A stretch of 64,000 nt of DNA from CAYQVW01 sp964421245 (GCA_964421245.1 CAYQVW010000006.1:21218-85217), one strand, 5' to 3'; shown: positions 1-8,895, counted from the stretch's first letter. Notes: a model not told the origin generated them from the letters alone. Made by a program: numbers and translations.

Positions 1-1
1 T

Positions 2-85
2 GCCAAAAACAAGAGAAACCATCCAAACTCAAAACAGGAGATTGAAGAATTTTTGTTGATGGCTAAGGTGAGGAAACTTGCATGA
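2..85 (+). CDS. 3' end of an unidentified gene (partial)
   Basis: An open frame runs in from the left edge and stops with TGA at 83-85. The last 27 residues are basic and end in EIEEFLLMAKVRKLA. Its stop overlaps the ATG of the CBS gene as ATGA, the usual sign of translational coupling, so this is probably the tail of the preceding gene of the same operon. Nothing in the short tail identifies the family. The two other frames stop earlier. Confidence 0.45.
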   Translation, partial: AKNKRNHPNSKQEIEEFLLMAKVRKLA

Positions 86-549
86 AAAAAGTTAGAGAAT
101 TTATGACGCGTGACCTTACTTCTGTTACAGAGGATACAGCACTAAAAGATGTTGCCGAGCTTCTCTCAATGCGAGCCCTCTCCGGAATTCCGGTTGTGAC
201 CATGCAGAATGAGGTAGTTGGTTATATTTCTGAAAAAGATATTATCACTTCAATGTTTCCAGAAAAAGTAAAGATTGAAAATCCGGATATTGTAGGATTT
301 ACCAACTTATCACATATTGTTAAGAAGTTAAGTCGGGTTGGGGATGCAAGGGTGGCCGATTATATGGACAAGAATGTTACGATTATTAAAGAAGATACTC
401 CGACCTCAGACGTTGCTGAGTTGATGTTGCATAAAGATTTAAAACGAGTTCCGGTAGTACGAAATCGACGTTTGGTTGGTATGGTTGATCGTTCTAGTTT
501 GTCTTGCATTTTACTAGAAGAAGGGTGTTTGGAAAACGTATGTCTTTAG
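82..549 (+). CDS. Two-CBS-domain protein
   Basis: 155 aa made almost entirely of a Bateman module. The first CBS motif is at about residues 5-60 (start VREFMTRDLTSVTED, with the SGIPVV strand) and the second at about 93-150 (VADYMDKNVTIIKEDT, then KRVPVV). CBS pairs bind adenosine nucleotides or S-adenosylmethionine and act as energy sensors. There is no fused enzymatic domain. It overlaps the following antiporter gene, so an adenylate-sensing subunit for that transporter is a reasonable inference but unproven. The start is preceded by AAGGTGAGG. Confidence 0.85.
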   Translation: MKKVREFMTRDLTSVTEDTALKDVAELLSMRALSGIPVVTMQNEVVGYISEKDIITSMFPEKVKIENPDIVGFTNLSHIVKKLSRVGDARVADYMDKNVTIIKEDTPTSDVAELMLHKDLKRVPVVRNRRLVGMVDRSSLSCILLEEGCLENVCL

Positions 550-1760
550 ACCATTCAATAAATCTAATTAGCCAGAATGTTTTTATAATTGCTTCAGGAT
601 TATTGATTCTTGGTTTTATTTTTGGCCGTCTGGCAAAATTAGTAAAATTACCTCGTGTTACAGGCTATATTATTGCAGGTATTTTATTTGGTCCTTCTAT
701 ATTAAAGGTGTTTAACGAGGGGTCTTTGCATCAATTAGAATTTATTCCTCAGCTTGCGTTGGGAATTATTGCTCTTGTTATTGGGGCTGGTTTAAGTTTT
801 AGTTTAATCAGAAGGCTTGGGGTTCGCCTAATCTTGATAACAGTATTACAGGCGTTGGGAGCCTTTGGCTTAGTCTTATTTTTACTTTTAATACTAAAAA
901 TGCCGCTTGGTGCAGCCTTACCTCTTGCTGCAATTGCAACCGCTACCGCCCCGGCGGCAACTGTGGCAATAATTAGAGAATTTAGGGCTCGTGGACCATT
1001 TACCGAAACAACCTTGGCTGTTGTAGCGCTCGATGATGCAATTGCGATCATACTCTTTGGTTTAGTCATGACCCTTGATTTAAAACATCTCTCAACTGTT
1101 GGGCAGGCTGCAATGCAGTCTTTATCTACTTCTTTTATGGAGATTTTAATTGCGCTAGTTATTGGTGTGACCCTTGGACTTATAGCTCACTTCCTCCTTC
1201 GAACGACCAAAGAGCTTTCGGATAGTTTAATCATTGCTTTTGGTATGGTTTTGTTGGGAGTAGGGATAGCTTCAATGTCCCATATCTCAGCTCTTTTAAC
1301 CAATATGTTTTTGGGTTTAACCTTTATTAATATCTCGACTAAGAATGAGAATGTCGTAATGCATTTAGAAAAGTTTGCTCCACCAATCTATTGTTTCTTC
1401 TTTGTTTTGGCAGGTGCGCATTTGAACCTGGGAGTATTTACCTCCGCTGGTAAGACTTTGCTGGCATGGGGAGCCGTTTTTGTAATAGCACGTATTATAG
1501 GTAAAGTAGCCGGTGCCTATATTGGCGGAAGCCTTTCTAAAGCATCATCGGCGGTTAGAAAATATCTTGGTTTAACCTTAATACCGCAAGCTGGTGTGGC
1601 AATTGGTTTGACCTTGCTGATTGGACCGACGTCACCATATTTTGAATTCAAGCATATTATATTAAACATTACATTAATAGCGGTTGCTTTTAATGAAATA
1701 CTAGGACCAGTCTGCACAAAATATGCCCTCTTTAAAGCTCGTGAAGCCGTGATAGAATAA
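540..1760 (+). CDS. Cation:proton antiporter (CPA2/NapA-like)
   Basis: About 406 aa with some 11-13 hydrophobic segments and no soluble regulatory domain, matching the Na+/H+ exchanger fold. An Asp-Asp pair (D165-D166, in LAVVALDDAI) lies in the middle of the membrane region. In the NapA/NhaA group DD is typical of electrogenic Na+/H+ exchange, whereas Kef-type channels usually carry QD. I chose the ATG at 540, giving a 10-bp overlap with the CBS gene, over the upstream in-frame TTG at 504, because the extra basic residues are not family-like and AGAAGGG lies upstream. Likely role: Na+ extrusion or pH homeostasis, possibly gated by the CBS neighbour. Ion specificity is inferred. Confidence 0.82.
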   Translation: MSLDHSINLISQNVFIIASGLLILGFIFGRLAKLVKLPRVTGYIIAGILFGPSILKVFNEGSLHQLEFIPQLALGIIALVIGAGLSFSLIRRLGVRLILITVLQALGAFGLVLFLLLILKMPLGAALPLAAIATATAPAATVAIIREFRARGPFTETTLAVVALDDAIAIILFGLVMTLDLKHLSTVGQAAMQSLSTSFMEILIALVIGVTLGLIAHFLLRTTKELSDSLIIAFGMVLLGVGIASMSHISALLTNMFLGLTFINISTKNENVVMHLEKFAPPIYCFFFVLAGAHLNLGVFTSAGKTLLAWGAVFVIARIIGKVAGAYIGGSLSKASSAVRKYLGLTLIPQAGVAIGLTLLIGPTSPYFEFKHIILNITLIAVAFNEILGPVCTKYALFKAREAVIE

Positions 1761-1776
1761 TAGAAAGGAGAAAACA

Positions 1777-3057
1777 ATGACAAAAATCAAAGAAATAAAA
1801 GGGCGAGAGATATTGGACTCAAGGGGTAATCCGACAGTTGAGGTAGACGTTTCATTGGAGGATGGATCATTAGGACGGGCCATCGTTCCATCTGGAGCGT
1901 CAACTGGATCGCGCGAGGCGCTTGAGCTTCGTGACGGAGATAAAAATAGATATCTTGGTAAGGGAGTTTTACAAGCAGTAACCAATGTTAAAACTTTAGC
2001 CGCTAAGTTGGTTGGAAAAGATGCATCAAAATTAACTGAACTTGATAAATTAATGATTGCAGAAGATGGCACCGAGAATAAGAAGAAGTATGGAGCCAAT
2101 GCAATTCTTGGAATTTCAATGGCGCTCGCTAAAGCTGCTGCAATTTCAAAGAAAAAACCACTTTTTAAATATTTAGGGGATGATAATTCTGTAACCTTAC
2201 CGGTTCCGATGATGAATGTATTAAATGGGGGAGCGCATGCTGGTTGGTCTACTGAGATGCAAGAGTACATGATTATGCCGGCTGGAGCCAAATCTTTTAA
2301 AGAATGTTTACGGATGGGTGCGGAAATCTACCATGCGCTAAAGAAAATTGTTAAAGCCAAGGGCTATCCAACCACAGTAGGGGACGAAGGTGGATATGCT
2401 CCAAAGACCGGATCAAACGAAGGAAATCTTAAGCTAATAATGGAAGCAATTGAAGCTGCTGGATATAAAGCGGGAGAAGAAGTTTTCATTGCAATGGATC
2501 CTGCATCATCCGAGTTTTATAAAGGTGGAAAGTATCAATTGAAGACAGAAGGAAAGGCTTTGACTTCTGCCCAGATGGTTGATCTTTATGCTTCTTGGTG
2601 CGAAAAATATCCGATCGTAAGTATTGAAGATGGCTTGGCAGAGGGAGATTGGGATGGTTGGAAGATCATGACCGATAAATTAGGTAAGAAAATACAAATA
2701 GTGGGAGATGATTTGTTTGTTACCAACCCTAAAATTCTAAAAGAAGGTATTGATAAGGGGGTTGCAAATTCAATTCTAATTAAGGTAAACCAAATTGGAT
2801 CTTTAACCGAAACACTAGAGGCGATTGACCTGGCACATAAGAATGGTTACACTGCTGTGGTTTCGCATAGATCAGGGGAGACTGAGGATGCAACCATTGC
2901 AGATCTAGTTGTTGCAACTAATGCTGGACAGATAAAGACCGGAGCACCGGCAAGAACCGATCGAGTTGCAAAGTACAATCAACTACTTCGTATAGAGGAA
3001 GAATTGGGGCCAAAAGCCAAATTTGCAGGAAAAGGAGTAATTAAATGGAAAAGATGA
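1777..3057 (+). CDS. eno: Enolase
   Basis: 426 aa, normal length. Interconverts 2-phosphoglycerate and phosphoenolpyruvate in glycolysis. The N-terminal stretch KGREILDSRGNPTVEVDV, the SGASTG loop, GDEGGYAP, the metal ligands in SIEDGLAEGDWDGW and GDDLFVTNP, and the catalytic HRSGETED near the C-terminus are all intact. GAAAGGAG precedes the ATG. The last 13 bp overlap the pyrophosphatase gene, so the two are probably co-translated. Confidence is high. Confidence 0.98.
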   Translation: MTKIKEIKGREILDSRGNPTVEVDVSLEDGSLGRAIVPSGASTGSREALELRDGDKNRYLGKGVLQAVTNVKTLAAKLVGKDASKLTELDKLMIAEDGTENKKKYGANAILGISMALAKAAAISKKKPLFKYLGDDNSVTLPVPMMNVLNGGAHAGWSTEMQEYMIMPAGAKSFKECLRMGAEIYHALKKIVKAKGYPTTVGDEGGYAPKTGSNEGNLKLIMEAIEAAGYKAGEEVFIAMDPASSEFYKGGKYQLKTEGKALTSAQMVDLYASWCEKYPIVSIEDGLAEGDWDGWKIMTDKLGKKIQIVGDDLFVTNPKILKEGIDKGVANSILIKVNQIGSLTETLEAIDLAHKNGYTAVVSHRSGETEDATIADLVVATNAGQIKTGAPARTDRVAKYNQLLRIEEELGPKAKFAGKGVIKWKR

Positions 3058-5051
3058 TACCGGTAATTGGATTAATTAGTTTCGCGTTCGCATTGATTCT
3101 ATATTTTAGAGTAGCAAAAGAGAAGGTAACATCGGATCGGATGAAAGAGATAGCCGATGCCATTCACGAGGGGGCGATGGCTTTCTTAAGGGGTGAATAT
3201 ACCTGTATTGCGATATTCATGCTGGTTGTTTTTACTGTTGTTGCGGTATTTTTAGGATTAAATATCGGAATAGCTTATTTGTTTGGTGGTATTTTCTCAA
3301 TGCTGGCTGGATTCATCGGCATGAGTGCTGCTACCAAGGCTAATGTTCGCACGGCTTCAGTTGCTGCAACTCTTAACCAGTCAAAAGCATTAAATATTGC
3401 GTTTTCTGGTGGAGCAGTTATGGGAATGTCAGTTGCAGCACTTGGTGTTATAGGTCTTGGAATAATATATCTCTTAGTTCCAGATCCAGCGACTAAGGCA
3501 CAAGTAGTTGCAGGTTTCTCAATGGGAGCAAGCTCAGTTGCCTTATTTGCTAGGGTAGGTGGCGGAATTTATACTAAATCTGCTGATGTTGGTGCAGACT
3601 TAGTCGGAAAAGTAGAAGCCGGAATTCCAGAAGACGATCCTAGAAACCCTGCTGTTATTGCCGATAACGTAGGAGACAATGTTGGGGATGTTGCTGGTAT
3701 GGGAGCTGATCTTTATGAATCCTACGTCGGTTCTGTTGTAGCAACAATGACTTTAGGTGCTTTAATGGCAGTCTCTCCTCTACAATGGATGCTCTTACCA
3801 CTTGCTTTAATTGCATTTGGAACCTTAGCTTCAATCATCGGAACCTTCTTTGTCGATATCTTTGAAAACATTAATCCTCAAGCGGCTCTTCGTTATTCAA
3901 CCTATGTTTCTGGAATTCTCTATGTTACTGCATCATATTTTTTGGTAAAAATTATCATTGGACAAGTCGGGATTTTTTACTCAATTCTTTCTGGAATTAT
4001 TGTCGGGGTTTTAATTGGGCTCTTTTCGGAATATTTTACCTCCGGCAAGCCGGTTAGAGATTTAGCCGATGCTTCGCAGACTGGAGCTGCAACCAACATA
4101 ATTACGGGCCTTGCGATTGGGATGAAGTCAACCGCACTTCCGATGTTGTCAATTTGTGCGGCAATTTTTGTGGCTTACAATTTTGGTGGTTTGTACGGAA
4201 TTGCAATCTCTGCAGTAGGAATGCTTGGAACAATCGGTATGATTATGTCGGTAGATGCCTATGGTCCGATTGCTGATAACGCTGGTGGAATTGTAACTAT
4301 GGCTAATCTTCCCCCAGAGGTTCGACAAATAACCGATCGTTTTGACCAATTAGGAAACACCACTGCTGCGATTGGAAAGGGTTTTGCAATAGGTTCGGCT
4401 GCTTTAACTGCCATGGCTTTATTTGCGGCCTATACTCAGGCGGTTGGACTCCAGACGATAAATATTTTACAGCCTACTGTTGTAATTGGATTATTTATTG
4501 GAGGACTCCTTCCATTTGTTTTTGGAGCATTGACTATGCAAGCAGTTGGACGCGCAGCGTATAAAATGGTTGAAGAGGTTCGTCGTCAATTTAGAGAAAT
4601 TGCAGGATTGTTAGATGGAAAGGCAAAACCGGATATTTCTACCTGTGTATCTATTGCAACTTCGTCTGCATTACGAGAGATGATTATTCCAGGGATTTCT
4701 GCGGTTGTTGTTCCTCTATTAGTTGGTATAGTACTTGGTCCAGAAGCACTTGGTGGATTATTATGCGGTGCGCTTGTTACTGGTGTGCTTATGGCTATTA
4801 TGATGGCCAATGGTGGTGGTGCCTGGGACAATGCTAAAAAATTAATTGAAGATGGTTATCTTGGTGGAAAGGGAACCCCAACTCATGCTGCAGCTGTTGT
4901 TGGAGACACAGTTGGTGATCCATTTAAAGATACATCTGGACCATCTATGAACATCTTAATAAAATTGATGTCAATTGTATCTCTGGTTTTCGGTCCATTA
5001 ATTGTAAAGCTTTATCCAATTGTTGGCGGGTTTTTGGGATTGGTAAAGTAG
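3045..5051 (+). CDS. hppA: Membrane-bound ion-pumping pyrophosphatase
   Basis: 668 aa with about 16 membrane helices. Couples PPi hydrolysis to H+ or Na+ transport. The signature DVGADLVGKVEAGIPEDDPR (residues 181-200) and the following DNVGDNVGD are intact, as is the second acidic loop DTVGDPFKDTSGP near the C-terminus. GNTTAAIGKG places Ala441 and Gly444 at the positions that are Lys and Thr in K+-independent enzymes, so this is the K+-dependent class. E225 in GADLYES matches the gate glutamate of Thermotoga-type Na+-PPases, but also of some H+ enzymes, so the ion is open. The start at 3045 is favoured by AAGGAG 7 nt upstream and lies inside eno. Confidence 0.96.
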   Translation: MEKMIPVIGLISFAFALILYFRVAKEKVTSDRMKEIADAIHEGAMAFLRGEYTCIAIFMLVVFTVVAVFLGLNIGIAYLFGGIFSMLAGFIGMSAATKANVRTASVAATLNQSKALNIAFSGGAVMGMSVAALGVIGLGIIYLLVPDPATKAQVVAGFSMGASSVALFARVGGGIYTKSADVGADLVGKVEAGIPEDDPRNPAVIADNVGDNVGDVAGMGADLYESYVGSVVATMTLGALMAVSPLQWMLLPLALIAFGTLASIIGTFFVDIFENINPQAALRYSTYVSGILYVTASYFLVKIIIGQVGIFYSILSGIIVGVLIGLFSEYFTSGKPVRDLADASQTGAATNIITGLAIGMKSTALPMLSICAAIFVAYNFGGLYGIAISAVGMLGTIGMIMSVDAYGPIADNAGGIVTMANLPPEVRQITDRFDQLGNTTAAIGKGFAIGSAALTAMALFAAYTQAVGLQTINILQPTVVIGLFIGGLLPFVFGALTMQAVGRAAYKMVEEVRRQFREIAGLLDGKAKPDISTCVSIATSSALREMIIPGISAVVVPLLVGIVLGPEALGGLLCGALVTGVLMAIMMANGGGAWDNAKKLIEDGYLGGKGTPTHAAAVVGDTVGDPFKDTSGPSMNILIKLMSIVSLVFGPLIVKLYPIVGGFLGLVK

Positions 5052-5381
5052 GTGGATAACATTACGTTCGACGATTTCAAAAAACTCGATCTGCGAGTGG
5101 GGGAGATTAAGGGCGTGGATGATGTCGAGGGGGCGGATCGGATTTATAAGCTCAAGGTGGATATAGGTGAGGAGCGTCAACTTATCGCAGGAATTAAACA
5201 ATTCTATTCAAAAGAAGAACTAATTGAAAAAAAGGTTGTAGTGATTTGTAATTTAGAACCAAAGACCATCCGTGGGGTAGAATCTCACGGAATGCTCTTT
5301 GCAGCATCAACTCCAGAAAAAGATAGCCTCACAGTTGTTACGGTTGATCGAGATATTCCAAACGGATCAAAGGTTTCCTAA
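5052..5381 (+). CDS. Stand-alone tRNA-binding (OB-fold) domain protein
   Basis: 109 aa starting with GTG directly after the hppA stop. The sequence FDDFKKLDLRVGEIKGVDDV, the GIKQFYS segment, and NLEPKTIRG followed by SHGMLFAAS match the EMAP/Arc1p-type OB fold found at the C-terminus of many methionyl-tRNA synthetases and in CsaA/YgjH. The length is that of a free-standing domain, so it is not a full MetRS. Likely roles are a tRNA-binding partner of MetRS or a CsaA-like protein. Its position in the eno-hppA operon gives no further hint. Confidence 0.85.
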   Translation: MDNITFDDFKKLDLRVGEIKGVDDVEGADRIYKLKVDIGEERQLIAGIKQFYSKEELIEKKVVVICNLEPKTIRGVESHGMLFAASTPEKDSLTVVTVDRDIPNGSKVS

Positions 5382-5422
5382 AATCCCCTGAAATTTCCCT
5401 CCTAAACTAACGAAAATAATGT

Positions 5423-6073
5423 ATGAAGTTAAGTGTTGTTATTGCTGGAGGATATAAATTAGAACGGGTAGCTTTGCGGCAAACCCTTGAGAAAGGATTA
5501 GAACAGGTCGATGCGAGAGTAGTGGGGGATACGAAAGATCCTGAAGAGTTAGTTGGCCTAATAGAGAGGCAAGAACCTGATATAGTTTTAGCTGAAATGG
5601 ACATTCTTCAAGAGAATGGATGCCAAGCCCTCTTGCATATTAAGGAACTTGGACCCGATATTAGAGTCTTGGGGTTTGCAAGAGAAACGCAAGATGTTAT
5701 TCCGTGCTTAGCGGGGCCTTTATTTGAGGCTGGGGTTTCTGGTTTGTTAAGTATGGGGGCCTCGATTAATGGATTTGAAAGAGCATTAGAAATTGTTGCA
5801 AATGGGGCTAGTCTTCCAATTCCTTTGAAGTCGTTGGTTCTTGATGCTACTTTGCCCCGATTAAGTAGGAGAGAAAAACAGGTATTAGCACTTTTTGTTC
5901 GGGGTTGGAAGACTAAAGAGATTGCTTCTGAATTAGACCGAAGTGTTTGGACGGTTCATACTTACTTTCAGCGTATCAAAGAAAAATTGGGGATAACAAC
6001 TAAAGATCCTTATGTTTTCTTGCAGCTTGCTACAAGGTTGGGGCTAGTAGATCCTGAGAAGGGTGTGGCCTAG
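5423..6073 (+). CDS. LuxR-family regulator with a degenerate receiver domain
   Basis: 216 aa in NarL/FixJ layout: receiver-like domain (residues 3-120), linker, then a GerE-type helix-turn-helix (about 147-205) with LSRREKQVLALFVRGWKTKEIA and a VWTVHTYFQRIKEKLG recognition helix. The receiver looks unable to be phosphorylated normally. The N-terminal acidic pair is GG (residues 9-10, IAGGYKL), and the phospho-acceptor Asp aligns with Glu58 in PDIVLAEMDI. No histidine kinase is nearby. It may act constitutively or sense something else. The 3' end overlaps the convergent gene on the minus strand by 44 bp. Confidence 0.88.
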   Translation: MKLSVVIAGGYKLERVALRQTLEKGLEQVDARVVGDTKDPEELVGLIERQEPDIVLAEMDILQENGCQALLHIKELGPDIRVLGFARETQDVIPCLAGPLFEAGVSGLLSMGASINGFERALEIVANGASLPIPLKSLVLDATLPRLSRREKQVLALFVRGWKTKEIASELDRSVWTVHTYFQRIKEKLGITTKDPYVFLQLATRLGLVDPEKGVA

Positions 6074-6662
6074 TCTGAATCTGCAAAAGCAACAGCAACT
6101 TGTAGTATTTTGTTGCGGGGTTGTGAGGATAGCTTAAATCGGTGTAAATGATCTCCCCATACTCTGGATCCACAAAAGAACATTCAATATAAACTCGAGG
6201 ATGTGCTGCGGATGAGTGTGGAAAACTACCTGCTGCCATGTTCCAGGCAGTACAAGGATTGGTCCAAAGAAATCCTCCCTGCTCAAGTGACATTAATATA
6301 TCTGGTTCTCGCTGTTCGCATCTTCCCCAGGGAAAATCACAGTGATGCTGCGCATATTTGCTAACAGTTTTTGCGATTTGTGGGAAATCAATAATTTGAT
6401 CTGGTGTAAGTGTTCGTGTTGCTAAAGTTTCGAAGTCGTCTGAGGTAATTGCAAAGGCAAGTAGCCCTAAGGTTGCTTCTTCTCCCGCTATTAGATGTCT
6501 TCTTCTGATGGTAGTTGTTTCTTGGGTTATTATTTCCGAGCCAGGGTTAATTTTTATTCCAGAGAACTTTCCTGGACCAATTTGGTTCTTTAAGAAAGCA
6601 AGAATAGTTTTCGGGTCTGTAGCTGCTACTTTTGCGGCAGCGCTTGAAAATGTTAAAACCAT
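6030..6662 (-). CDS. Uncharacterised protein downstream of malQ
   Basis: 210 aa; I do not recognise the family. It has no signal peptide or membrane helix. The middle is rich in aromatic residues, Cys and His, for example the segment from YAQHHCDFPWGRCEQREPD through FLWTNPCTAWNMAAGSF. The gene begins 1 bp after the previous reading frame, giving a tight malQ - 82 aa - 210 aa operon. Its 3' end overlaps the convergent LuxR gene by 44 bp. The uninterrupted frame and operon packing support a real gene; function is unknown. Confidence 0.6.
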   Translation of the reverse strand: MVLTFSSAAAKVAATDPKTILAFLKNQIGPGKFSGIKINPGSEIITQETTTIRRRHLIAGEEATLGLLAFAITSDDFETLATRTLTPDQIIDFPQIAKTVSKYAQHHCDFPWGRCEQREPDILMSLEQGGFLWTNPCTAWNMAAGSFPHSSAAHPRVYIECSFVDPEYGEIIYTDLSYPHNPATKYYKLLLLLQIQTRPHPSQDLLAPTL

Positions 6663-6663
6663 T

Positions 6664-6912
6664 TTAATTTCCCAATTTGCTTATTAGATGATCTCTTAAA
6701 AGAATATCTGCTTGTGCTTGATCTGTGGTAAGAGCCAAGAATGTATCTGGAAGATCGGCGAGTATAGGAACTAAGCTTAAAGGCATTAATCTTGATGGTT
6801 GTTTGGTGTATCGTGCTTGCGTTTTTCCAATAGCGATTTTATAGCCGGTAGGATGATGTGTTTCCAAAAATGCTATAGCGTTTTGTCTGAAATTTGTTGG
6901 AGTCATTCTCAC
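6664..6912 (-). CDS. Small uncharacterised protein between malQ and a 210-aa gene
   Basis: 82 aa, unrecognised. It contains TPTNFRQNAIAFLETHHPTG near the start and LADLPDTFLALTTDQAQAD later. The GTG at 6912 shares its G with the malQ TAG stop. An ATG two codons further in (6906) is an alternative start. Its packing between two co-directional genes is the main support. No function can be assigned. Confidence 0.5.
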   Translation of the reverse strand: MRMTPTNFRQNAIAFLETHHPTGYKIAIGKTQARYTKQPSRLMPLSLVPILADLPDTFLALTTDQAQADILLRDHLISKLGN

Positions 6913-8744
6913 TATTTTTTCTCCTCTATATATCTTCCAGAATCTCTTAGCAGTTTTTTTGTTCCATCCGCAATAACTTGAGCTCTTTTAGTTCTTCCAT
7001 CCATTATTTCTGGAAGATCAGGAACAACTGCTCCCCAGTTTTCGGTTTTTCCTGGTTCATTTGGTGTTCCTGGTACATTATGTCTTGTTTCTTTTGCCAA
7101 TATTGGATCACGATAGTCTAGATGTTGTCCCCACAGGTCCATTTGGGCCATACTGGCAAGCATCGAATTTCCTCCCAAGATTGGGTGAAGGGTTGTTGGA
7201 TATAGTTGATCATTCATTTCTTGCGGTTCTGGCATTCTTGCCCAACCCATGTATTCTAAGTATGCTTTGACTTCCCCTTTTAAATCTTTCAGTGCTTGTT
7301 CGTTAGGAGCATATCTTTTTGGTTCCATTAACTCGTGGAGGTGAAATGGATGATTGGTTGAATCATGTACAGACGAACAGCCGAAGCTTAATATTGTCCA
7401 AGTTGCTGGGTGGATAAATGGTTGTCCCTTTTTTTCCTTTGGCCAATCTCTATGCCATCTCTCAACTGGCATGCAGAGTATCCCCAACTGTTCCATTAAT
7501 TCTCGAACTCCTGGAACTTCAACTCCTAAGTCTTCTCCCCAAACAACCATTCCACTTGCTTGTAACGTTTTTAACATGAGTTCTGCACTTGGCATGTATT
7601 TTTCTCTCTTGAGACCAAAATATCTTATGCAATTGTAGATTTTTCTTCCAGTTTCAGGGTCATTCTTCCACATTTGAGTTTCATCCAATGGGATTCTAAC
7701 TGGATCGGCCAGTCCCCAAGTATGATCTGCACGACCGGCCCAAACCCCTCTTTCTGCCATCAGGATTGCAGGAAGGGCAAATGGCCTTGGGTCTCTTGCT
7801 ACCTCATGTAGATTTCTTGGGTGATTTCCCCAGAATTGACCTTCTTGAGCGTATTGATCTGGTTCTGCACCAGCTGCGTAATCAAGATGATAATAGGGTT
7901 GATTTGCCCAGACATCAGATGCTCCCATACCTGGAAGATAGGGGATATCTTCTATAATTTTAACTCCATGTTTTTCTTCACATTCCCTAATAATTTCTTC
8001 CCATTGGGTATGAGCTACCCATTGTTCAAATCTATAAAAGTCTGCTCCCTTTGCATCCTCTCTCATGAAAAGGTCAATTGCCGAAGGATTTGCATTCCTT
8101 AATTCAGGAGACCATTCTTTCCAGTAGTTACTTTCCTGACGATTGCGAATAAGCATATACGGAACATATTCACTATCTAACCATTCAGCATGCTTTTTAC
8201 AAAAAGCCCTAAATGCTTGTGCTTCTTTTGTATCATGTCCGCTCTTTAGCATAGTATAGAATTCTTCAAAAGCTAGTTTTAATATCTGATATTTAAAGGC
8301 CATTGCTCCTTCGTAATCCACTCTCTTTGATCCTTTTATTTTTGATGTTGTCTCTTTTTGCTCATTAATAAAATGAAATATTTTATCTGAAGTGAAAAAT
8401 GGGCTATCTTGTTCTATTAGTCTGTTGATCGATATGTACGCGGGTTCCAGTGCCTTTAAGCTCACTGCTGAATATGGGCAGATATCTCCGATTCCAAGTT
8501 TAAATGGTGGTAATACTTGATGATATCCAACTCCAATTGATTGCAAATAGCCGGCAAACTTTAGGACATCAGCAAAATCACCGATTGAGATGCTTGATTG
8601 GGTTCTAAGTGAATAGATTGGGGCCTGAACAATGGCTCCATAGTTAAGTTTTCCATCATGCATAGCCCTTTGCCAAGCTGGAGCAGATGGGCTTTTTAGT
8701 AGTACATCTTTTACAATATGTTGTGGAACTGATCTTACTTGCAT
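6912..8744 (-). CDS. malQ: 4-alpha-glucanotransferase (amylomaltase, GH77)
   Basis: 610 aa. Transfers alpha-1,4-glucan segments in maltodextrin and glycogen metabolism. The N-terminal YSLRTQSSISIGDFADVLKF matches the GH77 opening; VKIIEDIPYLPG follows at about residues 261-272. Candidate catalytic residues are D340 in GRADHTWG and E404 in VVWGEDLG, with the transition-state Asp in SSVHDSTNHP. The motifs differ from the usual RIDHFRG and GTHDNDT, so it is a divergent member and may prefer other glucans. No Shine-Dalgarno sequence is evident. No other glycogen gene is in the window. Confidence 0.88.
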   Translation of the reverse strand: MQVRSVPQHIVKDVLLKSPSAPAWQRAMHDGKLNYGAIVQAPIYSLRTQSSISIGDFADVLKFAGYLQSIGVGYHQVLPPFKLGIGDICPYSAVSLKALEPAYISINRLIEQDSPFFTSDKIFHFINEQKETTSKIKGSKRVDYEGAMAFKYQILKLAFEEFYTMLKSGHDTKEAQAFRAFCKKHAEWLDSEYVPYMLIRNRQESNYWKEWSPELRNANPSAIDLFMREDAKGADFYRFEQWVAHTQWEEIIRECEEKHGVKIIEDIPYLPGMGASDVWANQPYYHLDYAAGAEPDQYAQEGQFWGNHPRNLHEVARDPRPFALPAILMAERGVWAGRADHTWGLADPVRIPLDETQMWKNDPETGRKIYNCIRYFGLKREKYMPSAELMLKTLQASGMVVWGEDLGVEVPGVRELMEQLGILCMPVERWHRDWPKEKKGQPFIHPATWTILSFGCSSVHDSTNHPFHLHELMEPKRYAPNEQALKDLKGEVKAYLEYMGWARMPEPQEMNDQLYPTTLHPILGGNSMLASMAQMDLWGQHLDYRDPILAKETRHNVPGTPNEPGKTENWGAVVPDLPEIMDGRTKRAQVIADGTKKLLRDSGRYIEEKK

Positions 8745-8805
8745 GAAGTTTTATCGGCAGCTTATAAGATAAATTTCAGACAATTTTTATTATTCATAAA
8801 ATATT

Positions 8806-8881
8806 CTTTAAACTCCGAATTTCTCTGATCCGGGATATTCGAGAAAATCACTATCCAGGGATAAGATCAGGGTTTAGGGGA
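8806..8881. repeat. Imperfect palindromic intergenic repeat, copy 1
   Basis: The 150-bp gap between the V-ATPase-linked membrane gene and malQ holds no gene. It contains an imperfect palindrome whose reverse complement (CCCTGATCTTATCCCTGGAT and following bases) closely matches the start of the repeat at 59829-59945 (CCCTGATTTTATCTCAGGAT). Both copies have TTTAAA-like outer ends and an AATTTCTC core. This looks like a dispersed non-coding element. Confidence 0.55.
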
Positions 8882-8895
8882 TTAAAGAATTAAAC

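Noticed and set aside
749..1069. 106-aa open frame on the minus strand inside the antiporter gene
   Set aside because: Mirror frame of a membrane protein gene; low-complexity Ala/Ser/Lys composition, no start signal, and the forward gene is certain.
1701..2291. 196-aa minus-strand frame across the antiporter/eno junction
   Set aside because: Antisense shadow of enolase, whose motifs are complete on the plus strand.
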